From the NCBI GenBank assembly GCA_902521355.1, contig CABYRT010000010.1, forward strand, positions 1 through 33,190: a DNA stretch of 33,190 nt, in the 5' to 3' direction. A program made the translations under genes and the position numbers. Source of the DNA: an uncultured Pelagibacteraceae bacterium. GTDB taxonomy: Bacteria; Pseudomonadota; Alphaproteobacteria; Pelagibacterales; Pelagibacteraceae. How positions within the stretch are numbered: position 1 is the first letter of the stretch; the number at the start of each line of letters is the position of its first letter. The notes beneath the pieces are model-generated. The model ran no database searches and was not told where the DNA came from. It was given only the letters and a program-made list of their open reading frames with translations. Below are positions 16,529-23,741 of the stretch, one piece after another.

Positions 16529-17392
16529 TTATTTTTGACAAATATAACAAAAAAATGTTGATCTATTAGTAATAAATTTTTTTTTTATTGTCCCTTTGCA
16601 TCCTGGTGAAAGACAACTCTTATTTTCTCTATTGTATACTTTAAAGTTATCTTGAAAAGATCCATTTTTACCAACTATATTTTTAAAATCTCTAATACTA
16701 GACCCACCTTTTTTTATCGCTAAATTTAAAATTTTTCTTGAATATTTAATAATATTAATACAATCGTTTTCACTTAAAGATTTTGCTTTTTTTTTTGGAT
16801 TTATTTTAGAGCTGAATAAAATTTCATTTGCATAAATATTCCCCAAACCTGAAACAAACTTTTGATCTAAGAGAAAATTTTTTATATTCTTTTTCTTTTT
16901 ATAAAAATATTTTTTTAAGTAGTTGAGATTAAATTTTGAAGAAAAAGGCTCAGGACCATAGTTATTTATAAAATTTTCTAAATTATTTTTATTTTCAAAT
17001 AATTTGAAATAACCAAATCTTCTGGGATCATTATATATAATTTTTATGTTATCAAATTCCAAAAATACGTGGTTATGTTTTTTTGGTAAATAAGGACTAT
17101 GATAAAAACTTGCATTTGTTTTTTGATTTAAAATATTTTTTCTTAAGAGATGTATAGTGCCAGACATTCCAAGATGAATTAAGCAAAATTTTTCATCATT
17201 TAAAGCTAGTATGATATATTTTGAAAACCTCTTAACTTTTTTTATTGATTTTGATTGAAGTCTTGTTTCAAAACCTTTTTTTATTTTGTACCTTAAATTC
17301 CTATTCTTTATACTTACTTTTTTTATTTTTTTTCCTGTTATTGTTCTACTTAGTGACTCTTTAACAACTTCTACTTCTGGCAATTCTGGCAT
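16529..17392 (-). CDS. mutM: Formamidopyrimidine-DNA glycosylase
   Basis: A 287-residue base excision repair enzyme removing 8-oxoguanine and formamidopyrimidines. Seen: catalytic N-terminus MPELPEVEVV (Pro2, Glu3), a Lys in the KRFSKYIIL segment matching the catalytic beta-hairpin lysine, an H2TH region with KFVSGLGNIYANEILF, and a C-terminal zinc finger with CLSPGC and CYIC. It is intact. It is divergent from ubiE with only 32 bases between the starts. rpsT follows on the same strand. Confidence 0.95.
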   Translation of the reverse strand: MPELPEVEVVKESLSRTITGKKIKKVSIKNRNLRYKIKKGFETRLQSKSIKKVKRFSKYIILALNDEKFCLIHLGMSGTIHLLRKNILNQKTNASFYHSPYLPKKHNHVFLEFDNIKIIYNDPRRFGYFKLFENKNNLENFINNYGPEPFSSKFNLNYLKKYFYKKKKNIKNFLLDQKFVSGLGNIYANEILFSSKINPKKKAKSLSENDCINIIKYSRKILNLAIKKGGSSIRDFKNIVGKNGSFQDNFKVYNRENKSCLSPGCKGTIKKKFITNRSTFFCYICQK

Positions 17393-17424
17393 TTATTATT
17401 ATATTAATTAATATTATTTATTTT

Positions 17425-18132
17425 ATGCAACAATATCTTCAAAATAAAAAAGGTCTAGTCCAAGGTGTCTTTGATAAAGTTTATGATAAATACGACATCA
17501 TGAATGATTTGATGTCACTTGGAGTTCATAGAATCTGGAAAAGAAATTTAATAAATTGGATGAACCCAGGTAAAAATAAAATTCTAGCAGATGTTGCATG
17601 TGGGACAGGTGATATAGCAAAACTTTTTATCGATAATAGTTCAAATAAAAATATAGAATTATTTTGTATTGACCCCAATGAAGGAATGATGAAAAAGGGA
17701 AAAAATAGACTATCAAATTACAAAAATATCAAGTGGATTAAGGGGTCGGCAGAGAAATTGCCTTTAAAATCTAATTCATGTGATTATTACACAATCAGTT
17801 TTGGTTTAAGAAATACAAAAAATATTAATAAATCCTTAAGTGAAGCGTACAGAGTTTTAAAGTCAGGAGGTAGATTTTTTTGTTTAGAATTTTCAAAAAT
17901 TCAAAATTTAAACTTAGATTTAGTCTATAAAAGATACTCTAAATTAATTCCAGAAATAGGAAAATTTGTGGTTGGTGAAAAAGAGCCTTATGAATATCTA
18001 ATAAAAAGCATCCAAGAATTTGTTAATCAAGAGGAATTAAAGGGTTTAATGGAGAAAAATAATTTTATTAAATGTGAGTATAGAAACTTTTCTGGTGGAA
18101 TAGTAGCTATTCATTCAGGTTGGAAAATATGA
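17425..18132 (+). CDS. ubiE: Ubiquinone/menaquinone C-methyltransferase
   Basis: A 235-residue SAM-dependent C-methyltransferase of ubiquinone synthesis. Seen: VFDKVYDKYDIMNDLMSLGVHR near the N-terminus, SAM-binding motif I DVACGTGDIA from residue 56, YTISFGLRNTKN in the middle and the end GIVAIHSGWKI. These are the two UbiE family signatures. Its TGA overlaps the ubiB ATG (ATGA at 18129-18132). It is the first gene of a tight run ubiE-ubiB-coaBC-dut-moeB. Confidence 0.95.
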   Translation: MQQYLQNKKGLVQGVFDKVYDKYDIMNDLMSLGVHRIWKRNLINWMNPGKNKILADVACGTGDIAKLFIDNSSNKNIELFCIDPNEGMMKKGKNRLSNYKNIKWIKGSAEKLPLKSNSCDYYTISFGLRNTKNINKSLSEAYRVLKSGGRFFCLEFSKIQNLNLDLVYKRYSKLIPEIGKFVVGEKEPYEYLIKSIQEFVNQEELKGLMEKNNFIKCEYRNFSGGIVAIHSGWKI

Positions 18133-19697
18133 TTAAAAAATTATACATACTTTTTAGGCTTGGTAGGAAATTAGCAAAATCTGACGCTTTAAGTATATTC
18201 ACAAAGTTTCATAATCCACCAATTGGAATAAAAATTTTATTCTATTTGTTGTCTTTATCATTTTCAAAAAAAGATAATTCTTTTGTAAATGAAACCGAAG
18301 GTGAAAGATTATCAAACTCCTTGCAATCTATGGGCACAACATTCATTAAATTAGGTCAATTTCTGGCAACTAGACCAGATATAATTGGAGAAAAGTTATC
18401 AAAGCAACTAGAGAGTTTACAAGATCGTTTGCCTCCATTTGAATTATCTAAAGCTAAAGAAATAATCAAAAAAGATCTAGGGGAAGATAATTTTAATTCA
18501 ATTATAAATCTATCTGAACCAGTGGCAGCAGCATCTATAGCTCAAGTTCATAAAGCGCAAATAAATGATAATGGCACAATTAAAGAAGTGGCTATAAAAA
18601 TTTTACGACCAAATATAAAAAAAATATTCAACGAAGAAATTGATGCTTTGATGCTTTTTGCTTTTTTAACTGAGTCAATTATCAAAAAGACAAAAAGACT
18701 TAAGTTAGTTGAGGTTGTATATTTGCTAAAAGAAATAACCAATTTAGAAATGGATTTAAGATTTGAAGCCGCTGCAGCTAATGAGTATTCTGAAAACACT
18801 AAGAATGACAGTGGATTTCAAGTTCCTAGAATTTATTGGAATTTTACAAGTGAAAATGTAATGACTTTAGACTGGGTTGAAGGTGTCTCTATAAGAGAAA
18901 CAGAAGAGTTAGAAAAAAGAAATATAGATACCAAAAAAATCGCATCAGATATTATTCAACATTTTTTAAGACATGCTGTTAGAGATGGTTTTTTTCATGC
19001 AGATATGCATCAAGGTAACATTTTTATAAATAATAGTGGTCAAATAGTTCCTATCGATTTTGGTATAATGGGAAGGCTCGATGATTTGAGTAAAAAATTT
19101 CTTGCTGAGATTTTATATGGATTTATTAAACGAGATTATAAAAAAGTGGCTGAAGTTCATTTGGCTGCAGGGTTAGTTCCAAAAGAAGTGCCTGTTGATG
19201 ATCTCGCCCAAGCACTAAGATCAATAGGAGAGCCAATATTTGGTCAGTCAATTAAAGATATATCTGGCGGTAAACTACTCAAACAACTTTTTGATGTGAC
19301 AGAAAAATTTAATATGCAGACTCAACCACAGTTACTAATGCTACAGAAAACCATGGTAGTAGTTGAAGGTGTTGCAAGAAGATTAAATCCAGAGACAAAC
19401 ATTTGGGAAACGTCAAGACCTGTTCTTGAAAAATGGCTTAAAGAAACAAAAGATCCTATAACAACATTAAATGAAACTCTAAAAAATTCTGCAGAAGTTA
19501 TAAAAAGATTACCAGAAATGCCGCAAATAATGGATAAAGCAAACCAAGCATTAACATTTCTTGCAAGTGGACAAATTCCACAAAATACTAATACGTATAA
19601 TGATCTAAATACAAAAAAAAATGAAATGGTAGCTTTCAGAAATCAATCAATCATTGGTTTATTATTACTTGTAATTTTAGGATTAGTAGTATTTTAA
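18129..19697 (+). CDS. ubiB: UbiB/ADCK-family atypical kinase-like protein
   Basis: A 522-residue membrane-associated protein needed for ubiquinone synthesis. It has a protein-kinase-like fold with ATPase activity in family members. Seen: the family KxGQ motif in FIKLGQFLATRPD, the Ala-rich loop PVAAASIAQVHKA, a catalytic-loop segment FFHADMHQGNIF, DFGIMGRLDD as the metal-binding motif, and a final C-terminal membrane helix. I chose ATG 18129, coupled to ubiE; the longer TTG start at 18120 lies inside ubiE. Confidence 0.93.
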   Translation: MIKKLYILFRLGRKLAKSDALSIFTKFHNPPIGIKILFYLLSLSFSKKDNSFVNETEGERLSNSLQSMGTTFIKLGQFLATRPDIIGEKLSKQLESLQDRLPPFELSKAKEIIKKDLGEDNFNSIINLSEPVAAASIAQVHKAQINDNGTIKEVAIKILRPNIKKIFNEEIDALMLFAFLTESIIKKTKRLKLVEVVYLLKEITNLEMDLRFEAAAANEYSENTKNDSGFQVPRIYWNFTSENVMTLDWVEGVSIRETEELEKRNIDTKKIASDIIQHFLRHAVRDGFFHADMHQGNIFINNSGQIVPIDFGIMGRLDDLSKKFLAEILYGFIKRDYKKVAEVHLAAGLVPKEVPVDDLAQALRSIGEPIFGQSIKDISGGKLLKQLFDVTEKFNMQTQPQLLMLQKTMVVVEGVARRLNPETNIWETSRPVLEKWLKETKDPITTLNETLKNSAEVIKRLPEMPQIMDKANQALTFLASGQIPQNTNTYNDLNTKKNEMVAFRNQSIIGLLLLVILGLVVF

Positions 19698-19705
19698 TCT
19701 CGACG

Positions 19706-20905
19706 ATGAATTATTTTGAGAATAAAAAAATACTGTTAATTATATGTGGTGGAATTTCTGCTTACAAAAGTCTTGAGTTAATAAGATTATTTAAGAAAAA
19801 TGGTGCTCGTGTAAAAACTATATTAACAAAAAATGCAAAAGAATTTGTAACTCCACTATCTGTTTCGTCTCTTTCTCAAGAAAAAGTTTATGACGATATA
19901 TTTAGTGCAGAGAACGAAGCTGAGATGGACCATATATCTTTATCAAGATGGGCTGATGCAGTATTAGTTGCACCAATTACAGCTAATACTATATCTAAAG
20001 TAGCCTCAGGAAATGCAGAAGATTTGGCGTCTACTGTTTTATTAGCCTCTAACAAACAAATATTTTTAGCACCAGCAATGAATGTAAGAATGTGGGAGCA
20101 TCCTTCTACTAAAGAAAACATATTAAAATTAAAAAGCTTTGGATACAAAATTATTGGACCAGAGATAGGAGATATGGCATGTGGTGAATATGGAGAAGGA
20201 AAAATGACAGAACCAAATGAAATAGTCAATACGCTTAAAAATTATTTTTCTAATTTAGATAAAAATAAAAAATTAAAAGCTTTAGTTACTGCAGGACCAA
20301 CTAATGAATATATTGATCCTGTAAGATTTATTACAAATAAATCCAGTGGCAAACAAGGATATGAAATAGCCAAATGTCTTAGAGACAATGGATTTGATAC
20401 GACACTTATTTCTGGAAAGACAAGCATTAAACCTTTGGACGGCGTTAATTTTGTAAGTGTTGAAACTGCTGAAGAGATGTTCAAAGAAAGTTTAAATAAT
20501 CTACCAACAGATGTAGCTATTTTTTCTGCAGCTGTTTCTGATTTTAAAGTGAAAAATTATAAAAGTACAAAGATTAAAAAGAATGAAGAATTTAACTTAG
20601 AGCTAGAAAAAAATATCGATATTTTAAATCATATATCTAATCACAATTCATTAAGACCAAAAATAACAATTGGTTTTGCAGCAGAAACAAACAATCTCTC
20701 GACAAATGCAAAAGAGAAGTTGAATGAAAAAAATTGTGACTGGGTAATTGCAAATGATGTCTCAGATCAAACTATAGGATTTGGATCAGATTTTAATAAA
20801 ATTTCTATATTTTACAAAGATAAACCTGAAGAAAATTTTGAAAAGATGAGCAAATCATTGGTCGCTGAGGAAATAGTCAAAAGAATAATTCAACAGATTA
20901 ATTAA
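19706..20905 (+). CDS. coaBC: Bifunctional phosphopantothenoylcysteine synthetase/decarboxylase
   Basis: A 399-residue two-domain coenzyme A enzyme that joins cysteine to phosphopantothenate and then decarboxylates it. The N-terminal flavoprotein CoaC domain (about 1-180) shows GGISAYKSLE, the catalytic His H76 in DHISLSRWAD, PAMNVRMW and the active-site Cys C159 in MACGEYGEGKM. The C-terminal CoaB domain begins near 190 with TAGPTNEYIDPVRFITN and includes GFAAET. Eight bases separate it from ubiB and four from dut. Confidence 0.95.
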   Translation: MNYFENKKILLIICGGISAYKSLELIRLFKKNGARVKTILTKNAKEFVTPLSVSSLSQEKVYDDIFSAENEAEMDHISLSRWADAVLVAPITANTISKVASGNAEDLASTVLLASNKQIFLAPAMNVRMWEHPSTKENILKLKSFGYKIIGPEIGDMACGEYGEGKMTEPNEIVNTLKNYFSNLDKNKKLKALVTAGPTNEYIDPVRFITNKSSGKQGYEIAKCLRDNGFDTTLISGKTSIKPLDGVNFVSVETAEEMFKESLNNLPTDVAIFSAAVSDFKVKNYKSTKIKKNEEFNLELEKNIDILNHISNHNSLRPKITIGFAAETNNLSTNAKEKLNEKNCDWVIANDVSDQTIGFGSDFNKISIFYKDKPEENFEKMSKSLVAEEIVKRIIQQIN

Positions 20906-20909
20906 CTTA

Positions 20910-21347
20910 ATGGTTAAAGTCTTAATTAAAAAATTAGACAAGAAAGTTAAACTGCCAGAATATAAAACAACAGGATCATCTGGACTAGATTTGACTGCAT
21001 TCATTAAAAAGAAAATAGTAATTAAACCGGGCGAAAACGCTTTAGTGCCAACAGGTATATCCATTGCAATACCTGAGGATACCGAAGTTCAGATCAGGCC
21101 GCGTTCAGGTTTAGCGGCTAAAAATAATATAAGTGTATTAAATACTCCTGGAACAATTGATAGTGACTATAGAGGAGAAATAAAAGTAATTTTATTTAAT
21201 CATGGAGATAAAGACTTTACAGTAAATAACGATGATAGAATTGCTCAAATGATACTAATGCCAATTCTAAAAGTAGATTTTGAAACTGTAGAAACTTTGC
21301 CTGAGACAATTAGAGGTTCGGGTGGATTTGGATCAACGGGTAAGTGA
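20910..21347 (+). CDS. dut: Deoxyuridine 5'-triphosphate nucleotidohydrolase (dUTPase)
   Basis: A 145-residue trimeric enzyme hydrolysing dUTP to dUMP, which keeps uracil out of DNA. Seen: the five conserved motifs, including SSGLDLTAF, RPRSGLAAKNNI, NTPGTIDSDYRGEI, RIAQMILMP and the glycine-rich C-terminal arm RGSGGFGSTGK. Length is normal. Its stop overlaps the GTG start of the next gene by four bases (GTGA), the usual coupling after coaBC in alphaproteobacteria. Confidence 0.96.
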   Translation: MVKVLIKKLDKKVKLPEYKTTGSSGLDLTAFIKKKIVIKPGENALVPTGISIAIPEDTEVQIRPRSGLAAKNNISVLNTPGTIDSDYRGEIKVILFNHGDKDFTVNNDDRIAQMILMPILKVDFETVETLPETIRGSGGFGSTGK

Positions 21348-22096
21348 AAAATTCATTATCTAAACGAAAGCTTGAGAGATACTCTAGACAAATAATACTT
21401 AAGGATATTGGTATATTAGGACAAAAGAAAATAATTAATTCAAAAGTTTTAATTGTAGGAATTGGTGGATTAGGTAGTCCAGTTGCAGATTTGTTGGCTA
21501 GATGCGGTGTAGGGTATATAGGTGCTATTGATCACGATAAAGTAGATATTTCAAATCTTCAAAGACAAATTTTGTATACTTCAAAAGATGTTGGAAAATT
21601 TAAGGTTGATATCTTTAAAAGAAGAATAAAATTAATTAACAGAGATGTAAAAGTCAAAATTTTAAAAGAAAAAGCATCAGAAAAAAATTTAAATAAAATT
21701 GTAAAAGATTTCGATATAATTGTAGATGGAACAGATAATTTTAAAACTAAATTTTTAATAAATAAATTTTCATTAAAATATAAAAGAAAATTAATAGTTG
21801 GTGCTATTAGCAAATTTGATGGACATATTTTTTCATTCGATTTTAATAATAAATCAAGCCCATGCTTAAAATGTTTTTACCAGTCAGAACCTTCTGATGA
21901 AGTTTTAAATTGTGAAAGTGAAGGAATATTAGGAACTACATCAAATATAATTGGGAGTATGCAAGCAAATGAAGTTTTAAAAAACATAATTTCTTCTGAT
22001 AAAAGTCTTCACTCATCAATTCTGGTGGTTAATCTAAAAAAACTAGAATTTAGAAAAATAAAATTTACTAAAAAAAAGGGTTGCTTGTGCAATTAA
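21344..22096 (+). CDS. moeB: MoeB/ThiF/HesA-family adenylyltransferase (E1-like)
   Basis: A 250-residue E1-like enzyme that adenylates the C-terminus of a sulfur carrier such as MoaD or ThiS. Seen: nucleotide-binding GIGGLGSP, DHDKVDISNLQRQILY, the Asp in VDGTDNF, a CLKC pair, and CESEGILGTTSNIIG with the Cys at the usual thiol position. The end reads KKKGCLCN, so the second zinc pair is C-x-C rather than the usual C-x2-C and the C-terminus is very short. There is no rhodanese domain. Whether it serves MoaD or ThiS cannot be decided here. It starts with GTG overlapping dut. Confidence 0.83.
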   Translation: MKNSLSKRKLERYSRQIILKDIGILGQKKIINSKVLIVGIGGLGSPVADLLARCGVGYIGAIDHDKVDISNLQRQILYTSKDVGKFKVDIFKRRIKLINRDVKVKILKEKASEKNLNKIVKDFDIIVDGTDNFKTKFLINKFSLKYKRKLIVGAISKFDGHIFSFDFNNKSSPCLKCFYQSEPSDEVLNCESEGILGTTSNIIGSMQANEVLKNIISSDKSLHSSILVVNLKKLEFRKIKFTKKKGCLCN

Positions 22097-22533
22097 TCTT
22101 CAAGATTTTAATCATAATATTTTTTACCTCGAATGCCATTTCGGAGGATAATGAAAAATTTTTAATGCTTAAAAATGATAAGGTAAACGTAAGATATGGC
22201 CCAAGTTTTGATTATCCAATAAAGTATATTTACAAGAAAATAAACTTGCCGGTAAAAGTGATTGATAAAAAAGAAAATTTTAGAAGAATAATTGACAATA
22301 AAAAGAATGGTGGGTGGATACACATTTCTCAATTGAAGCAATCAAAATCCTTTATAACTGTATCAAATAAAATTCTATTCAAAAAACCAACTAAATTTTC
22401 TAAACCCTTGGCTAAAATAGAAACAGGAAGATTATTGATAGTGAAAAAATGCGAGAGAAATTGGTGCTTAGTAGAAACTAAAAGTTTTAAAGGGTGGGTT
22501 GACGAAGAAAATCTTTGGGGAAAAATTAACTAA
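22087..22533 (+). CDS. Secreted SH3-like domain protein
   Basis: About 148 residues with an N-terminal signal peptide (hydrophobic IFKILIIIFF, then NAIS). Bacterial SH3-like repeats follow: KVNVRYGPSFDYPIKYIYKK and GGWIHISQL, then a second unit ending GWVDEENLWG. Such proteins act in the periplasm, often near the cell wall. I chose GTG 22087 because AAAGGG ends six bases before it; the TTG at 22081 would have no room for a ribosome site. It overlaps the moeB-like gene by ten bases and is probably the last gene of the ubiE transcript. Confidence 0.75.
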   Translation: MQLIFKILIIIFFTSNAISEDNEKFLMLKNDKVNVRYGPSFDYPIKYIYKKINLPVKVIDKKENFRRIIDNKKNGGWIHISQLKQSKSFITVSNKILFKKPTKFSKPLAKIETGRLLIVKKCERNWCLVETKSFKGWVDEENLWGKIN

Positions 22534-22540
22534 CCCTGTA

Positions 22541-22569
22541 AGTTATATATATTAACTAATTATTTTTGT
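22541..22569 (+). terminator. Possible terminator between convergent genes
   Basis: AGTTA and TAACT flank an A/T loop at 22541-22557, followed by AATTATTTTTG. The stem is A/T-rich and weak, and the signal overlaps the 3' end of the convergent zinc-ribbon gene. Confidence 0.22.
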
Positions 22570-22739
22570 TGGACACAAACGTCTTTGATCACTGGAGCAT
22601 TTGCACAATCAACACATTTAGTCTTTTGAACTATGCATCCATCATCAAGGACTTCAACATCAACTATTTTATCACACTTGGAACAAGTTGAAGAAATTGT
22701 TAATCCACATTTTTTACAATTATAATTTTCTATTTGCAT
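22560..22739 (-). CDS. Small zinc-ribbon protein, 59 residues
   Basis: The frame starts MQIENYNCKKCGLTISSTC and ends VCVQQK. It has CxxC pairs at C8/C11, C19/C22 and C42/C45, plus single cysteines at 35 and 55, a density expected for one or two zinc or iron sites. The first two pairs (C-x2-C-x7-C-x2-C) look like a short zinc ribbon. I do not recognise a named family. No Shine-Dalgarno is visible. Upstream lie two exact 18-bp repeats and a Fur-type box. It lies downstream of the DUF2061 gene on the same strand, 144 bases away. Confidence 0.7.
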   Translation of the reverse strand: MQIENYNCKKCGLTISSTCSKCDKIVDVEVLDDGCIVQKTKCVDCANAPVIKDVCVQQK

Positions 22740-22783
22740 ATATTAAAAATTAAATATGAAAAAATTATTTTCAACAAATATCC

Positions 22784-22831
22784 TTGCGAATAATTATTAT
22801 TTACGCATTTTTTTTGCGAATAATTATTATT
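22784..22831. repeat. Two exact 18-bp direct repeats, 30 bp apart
   Basis: TTGCGAATAATTATTATT occurs at 22784-22801 and again at 22814-22831. The 30-bp period is close to three helical turns, so bound proteins would sit on one DNA face. Each contains a half-match to a Fur-superfamily 7-1-7 operator (right arm ATTATTA). They lie in the spacer upstream of the zinc-ribbon gene. Confidence 0.7.
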
Positions 22832-22871
22832 ACTACTAATTATCCTTATTAAATTTTTCTTAAATACTTAT

Positions 22872-22886
22872 TGATAATGATTATTA
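22872..22886. promoter_or_regulatory. Fur-type box near the DUF2061 stop codon
   Basis: TGATAATGATTATTA differs at one position from the 7-1-7 Fur pattern TGATAATnATTATCA. The wider 18-base stretch (22871-22888) differs from the two upstream repeats at three positions, so it looks like a third related copy. It covers the last codon of the DUF2061 gene. The binding protein is not known. Confidence 0.45.
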
Positions 22887-23126
22887 TTTACTTTTTGATC
22901 TACTTGCCCACCACTTATCTAAAATGAAATACCATATAGAATTGGCAATTGGTTCTACAATTGCATCAGTCAAAGCTATCATAAAAGATACATCAGCAAC
23001 TATCATCAAAACAGTTATAGCAATTGCAAAATGACCAACTGTATAAACAATTGTTCTTAAAATAGAGCCTCTGTTATTGGAATAAATCTGACCGGCAGCT
23101 TTAAAAATACCGTTGGTAACTTCCAT
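22884..23126 (-). CDS. DUF2061 small membrane protein
   Basis: An 80-residue protein matching the DUF2061 pattern: RGSILRTIVYTVGHFAIAI, then a second membrane helix and a C-terminal IWYFILDKWW segment. Two hydrophobic helices are visible. The function of the family is not established. Its ATG overlaps the stop of the upstream oxygenase gene by one base (TAATG), so the two are translationally coupled and may act together. Confidence 0.8.
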   Translation of the reverse strand: MEVTNGIFKAAGQIYSNNRGSILRTIVYTVGHFAIAITVLMIVADVSFMIALTDAIVEPIANSIWYFILDKWWASRSKSK

Positions 23127-23722
23127 TATTCTTTAAACGGGCTTTCAAGAACACAAGCAACTAAGTGAACTCTAGCCTGTTCTCCTCCATTAAAAAAGTT
23201 ATGATACTTTGTATTGTTAGTAATCCATACATGTCCATCTGCAGGCAAATGTTTTGCAACATTTTCAATGACCATTGAACAACCTGCATTAGTTACTATC
23301 GGAATATGTAATCTACACTCTGGATCTTTGTGCCAGCTTAGCGTTGATCTTGGCTCTTTTAATAAAAGCCTTACTCTTCCTAGTTTAAATTTTTTACTAA
23401 GAATTTCATAAACCTCTTTAAAATAAGTTTTCTCGAACTCTGGTAGCAACTGAGTATATTTCGATTCATCAATATCAATATCTCTTGAGACTTCTTTTCC
23501 TGTCTCATCAGCAATAGTCCAATATCTACCTCTGATATTGTTCCCTTCTATAGAGTCTTTGTTATTTGGAATTTGATTTAGAGGAATTGCACCAAAGTGA
23601 GTAACACCTGGCGAATTAAATTTCTTTTTCTCTAAAATAAGATTTAAATCATTTCGCAATCTATTTATATCAAACTTAATTTCAGGAACTTTATAAAAGT
23701 CTTCGAACGATAGTGATGTCAT
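23126..23722 (-). CDS. Aspartyl/asparaginyl beta-hydroxylase-like Fe(II)/2-oxoglutarate dioxygenase
   Basis: A 198-residue cupin-fold protein. Seen: STLSWHKDPECRLHIPIVTN with an HxD iron-binding motif near residues 130-133, a second His in KYHNFFNGG near 172, and Arg in ARVHLVACV for 2-oxoglutarate. These match the aspartyl/asparaginyl beta-hydroxylase family, but bacterial members have diverse or unknown substrates. AAGGA lies a short way before the ATG. It begins 19 bases after the katG stop and overlaps the DUF2061 gene, which suggests co-transcription with katG. Confidence 0.8.
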   Translation of the reverse strand: MTSLSFEDFYKVPEIKFDINRLRNDLNLILEKKKFNSPGVTHFGAIPLNQIPNNKDSIEGNNIRGRYWTIADETGKEVSRDIDIDESKYTQLLPEFEKTYFKEVYEILSKKFKLGRVRLLLKEPRSTLSWHKDPECRLHIPIVTNAGCSMVIENVAKHLPADGHVWITNNTKYHNFFNGGEQARVHLVACVLESPFKE

Positions 23723-23741
23723 TTTTCCGCTTTCCTTAATA

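Noticed and set aside
16479..16550. A 24-codon N-terminal extension of ribosomal protein S20
   Set aside because: The standard MANTKSA start is at 16478 and the extension overlaps the mutM end.
22756..22839. A 27-codon plus-strand frame starting MKKLFSTNILANNYY that covers both 18-bp repeats
   Set aside because: No ribosome site, low-complexity Asn/Tyr repeats produced by the DNA repeats, and a better explanation as an operator region.
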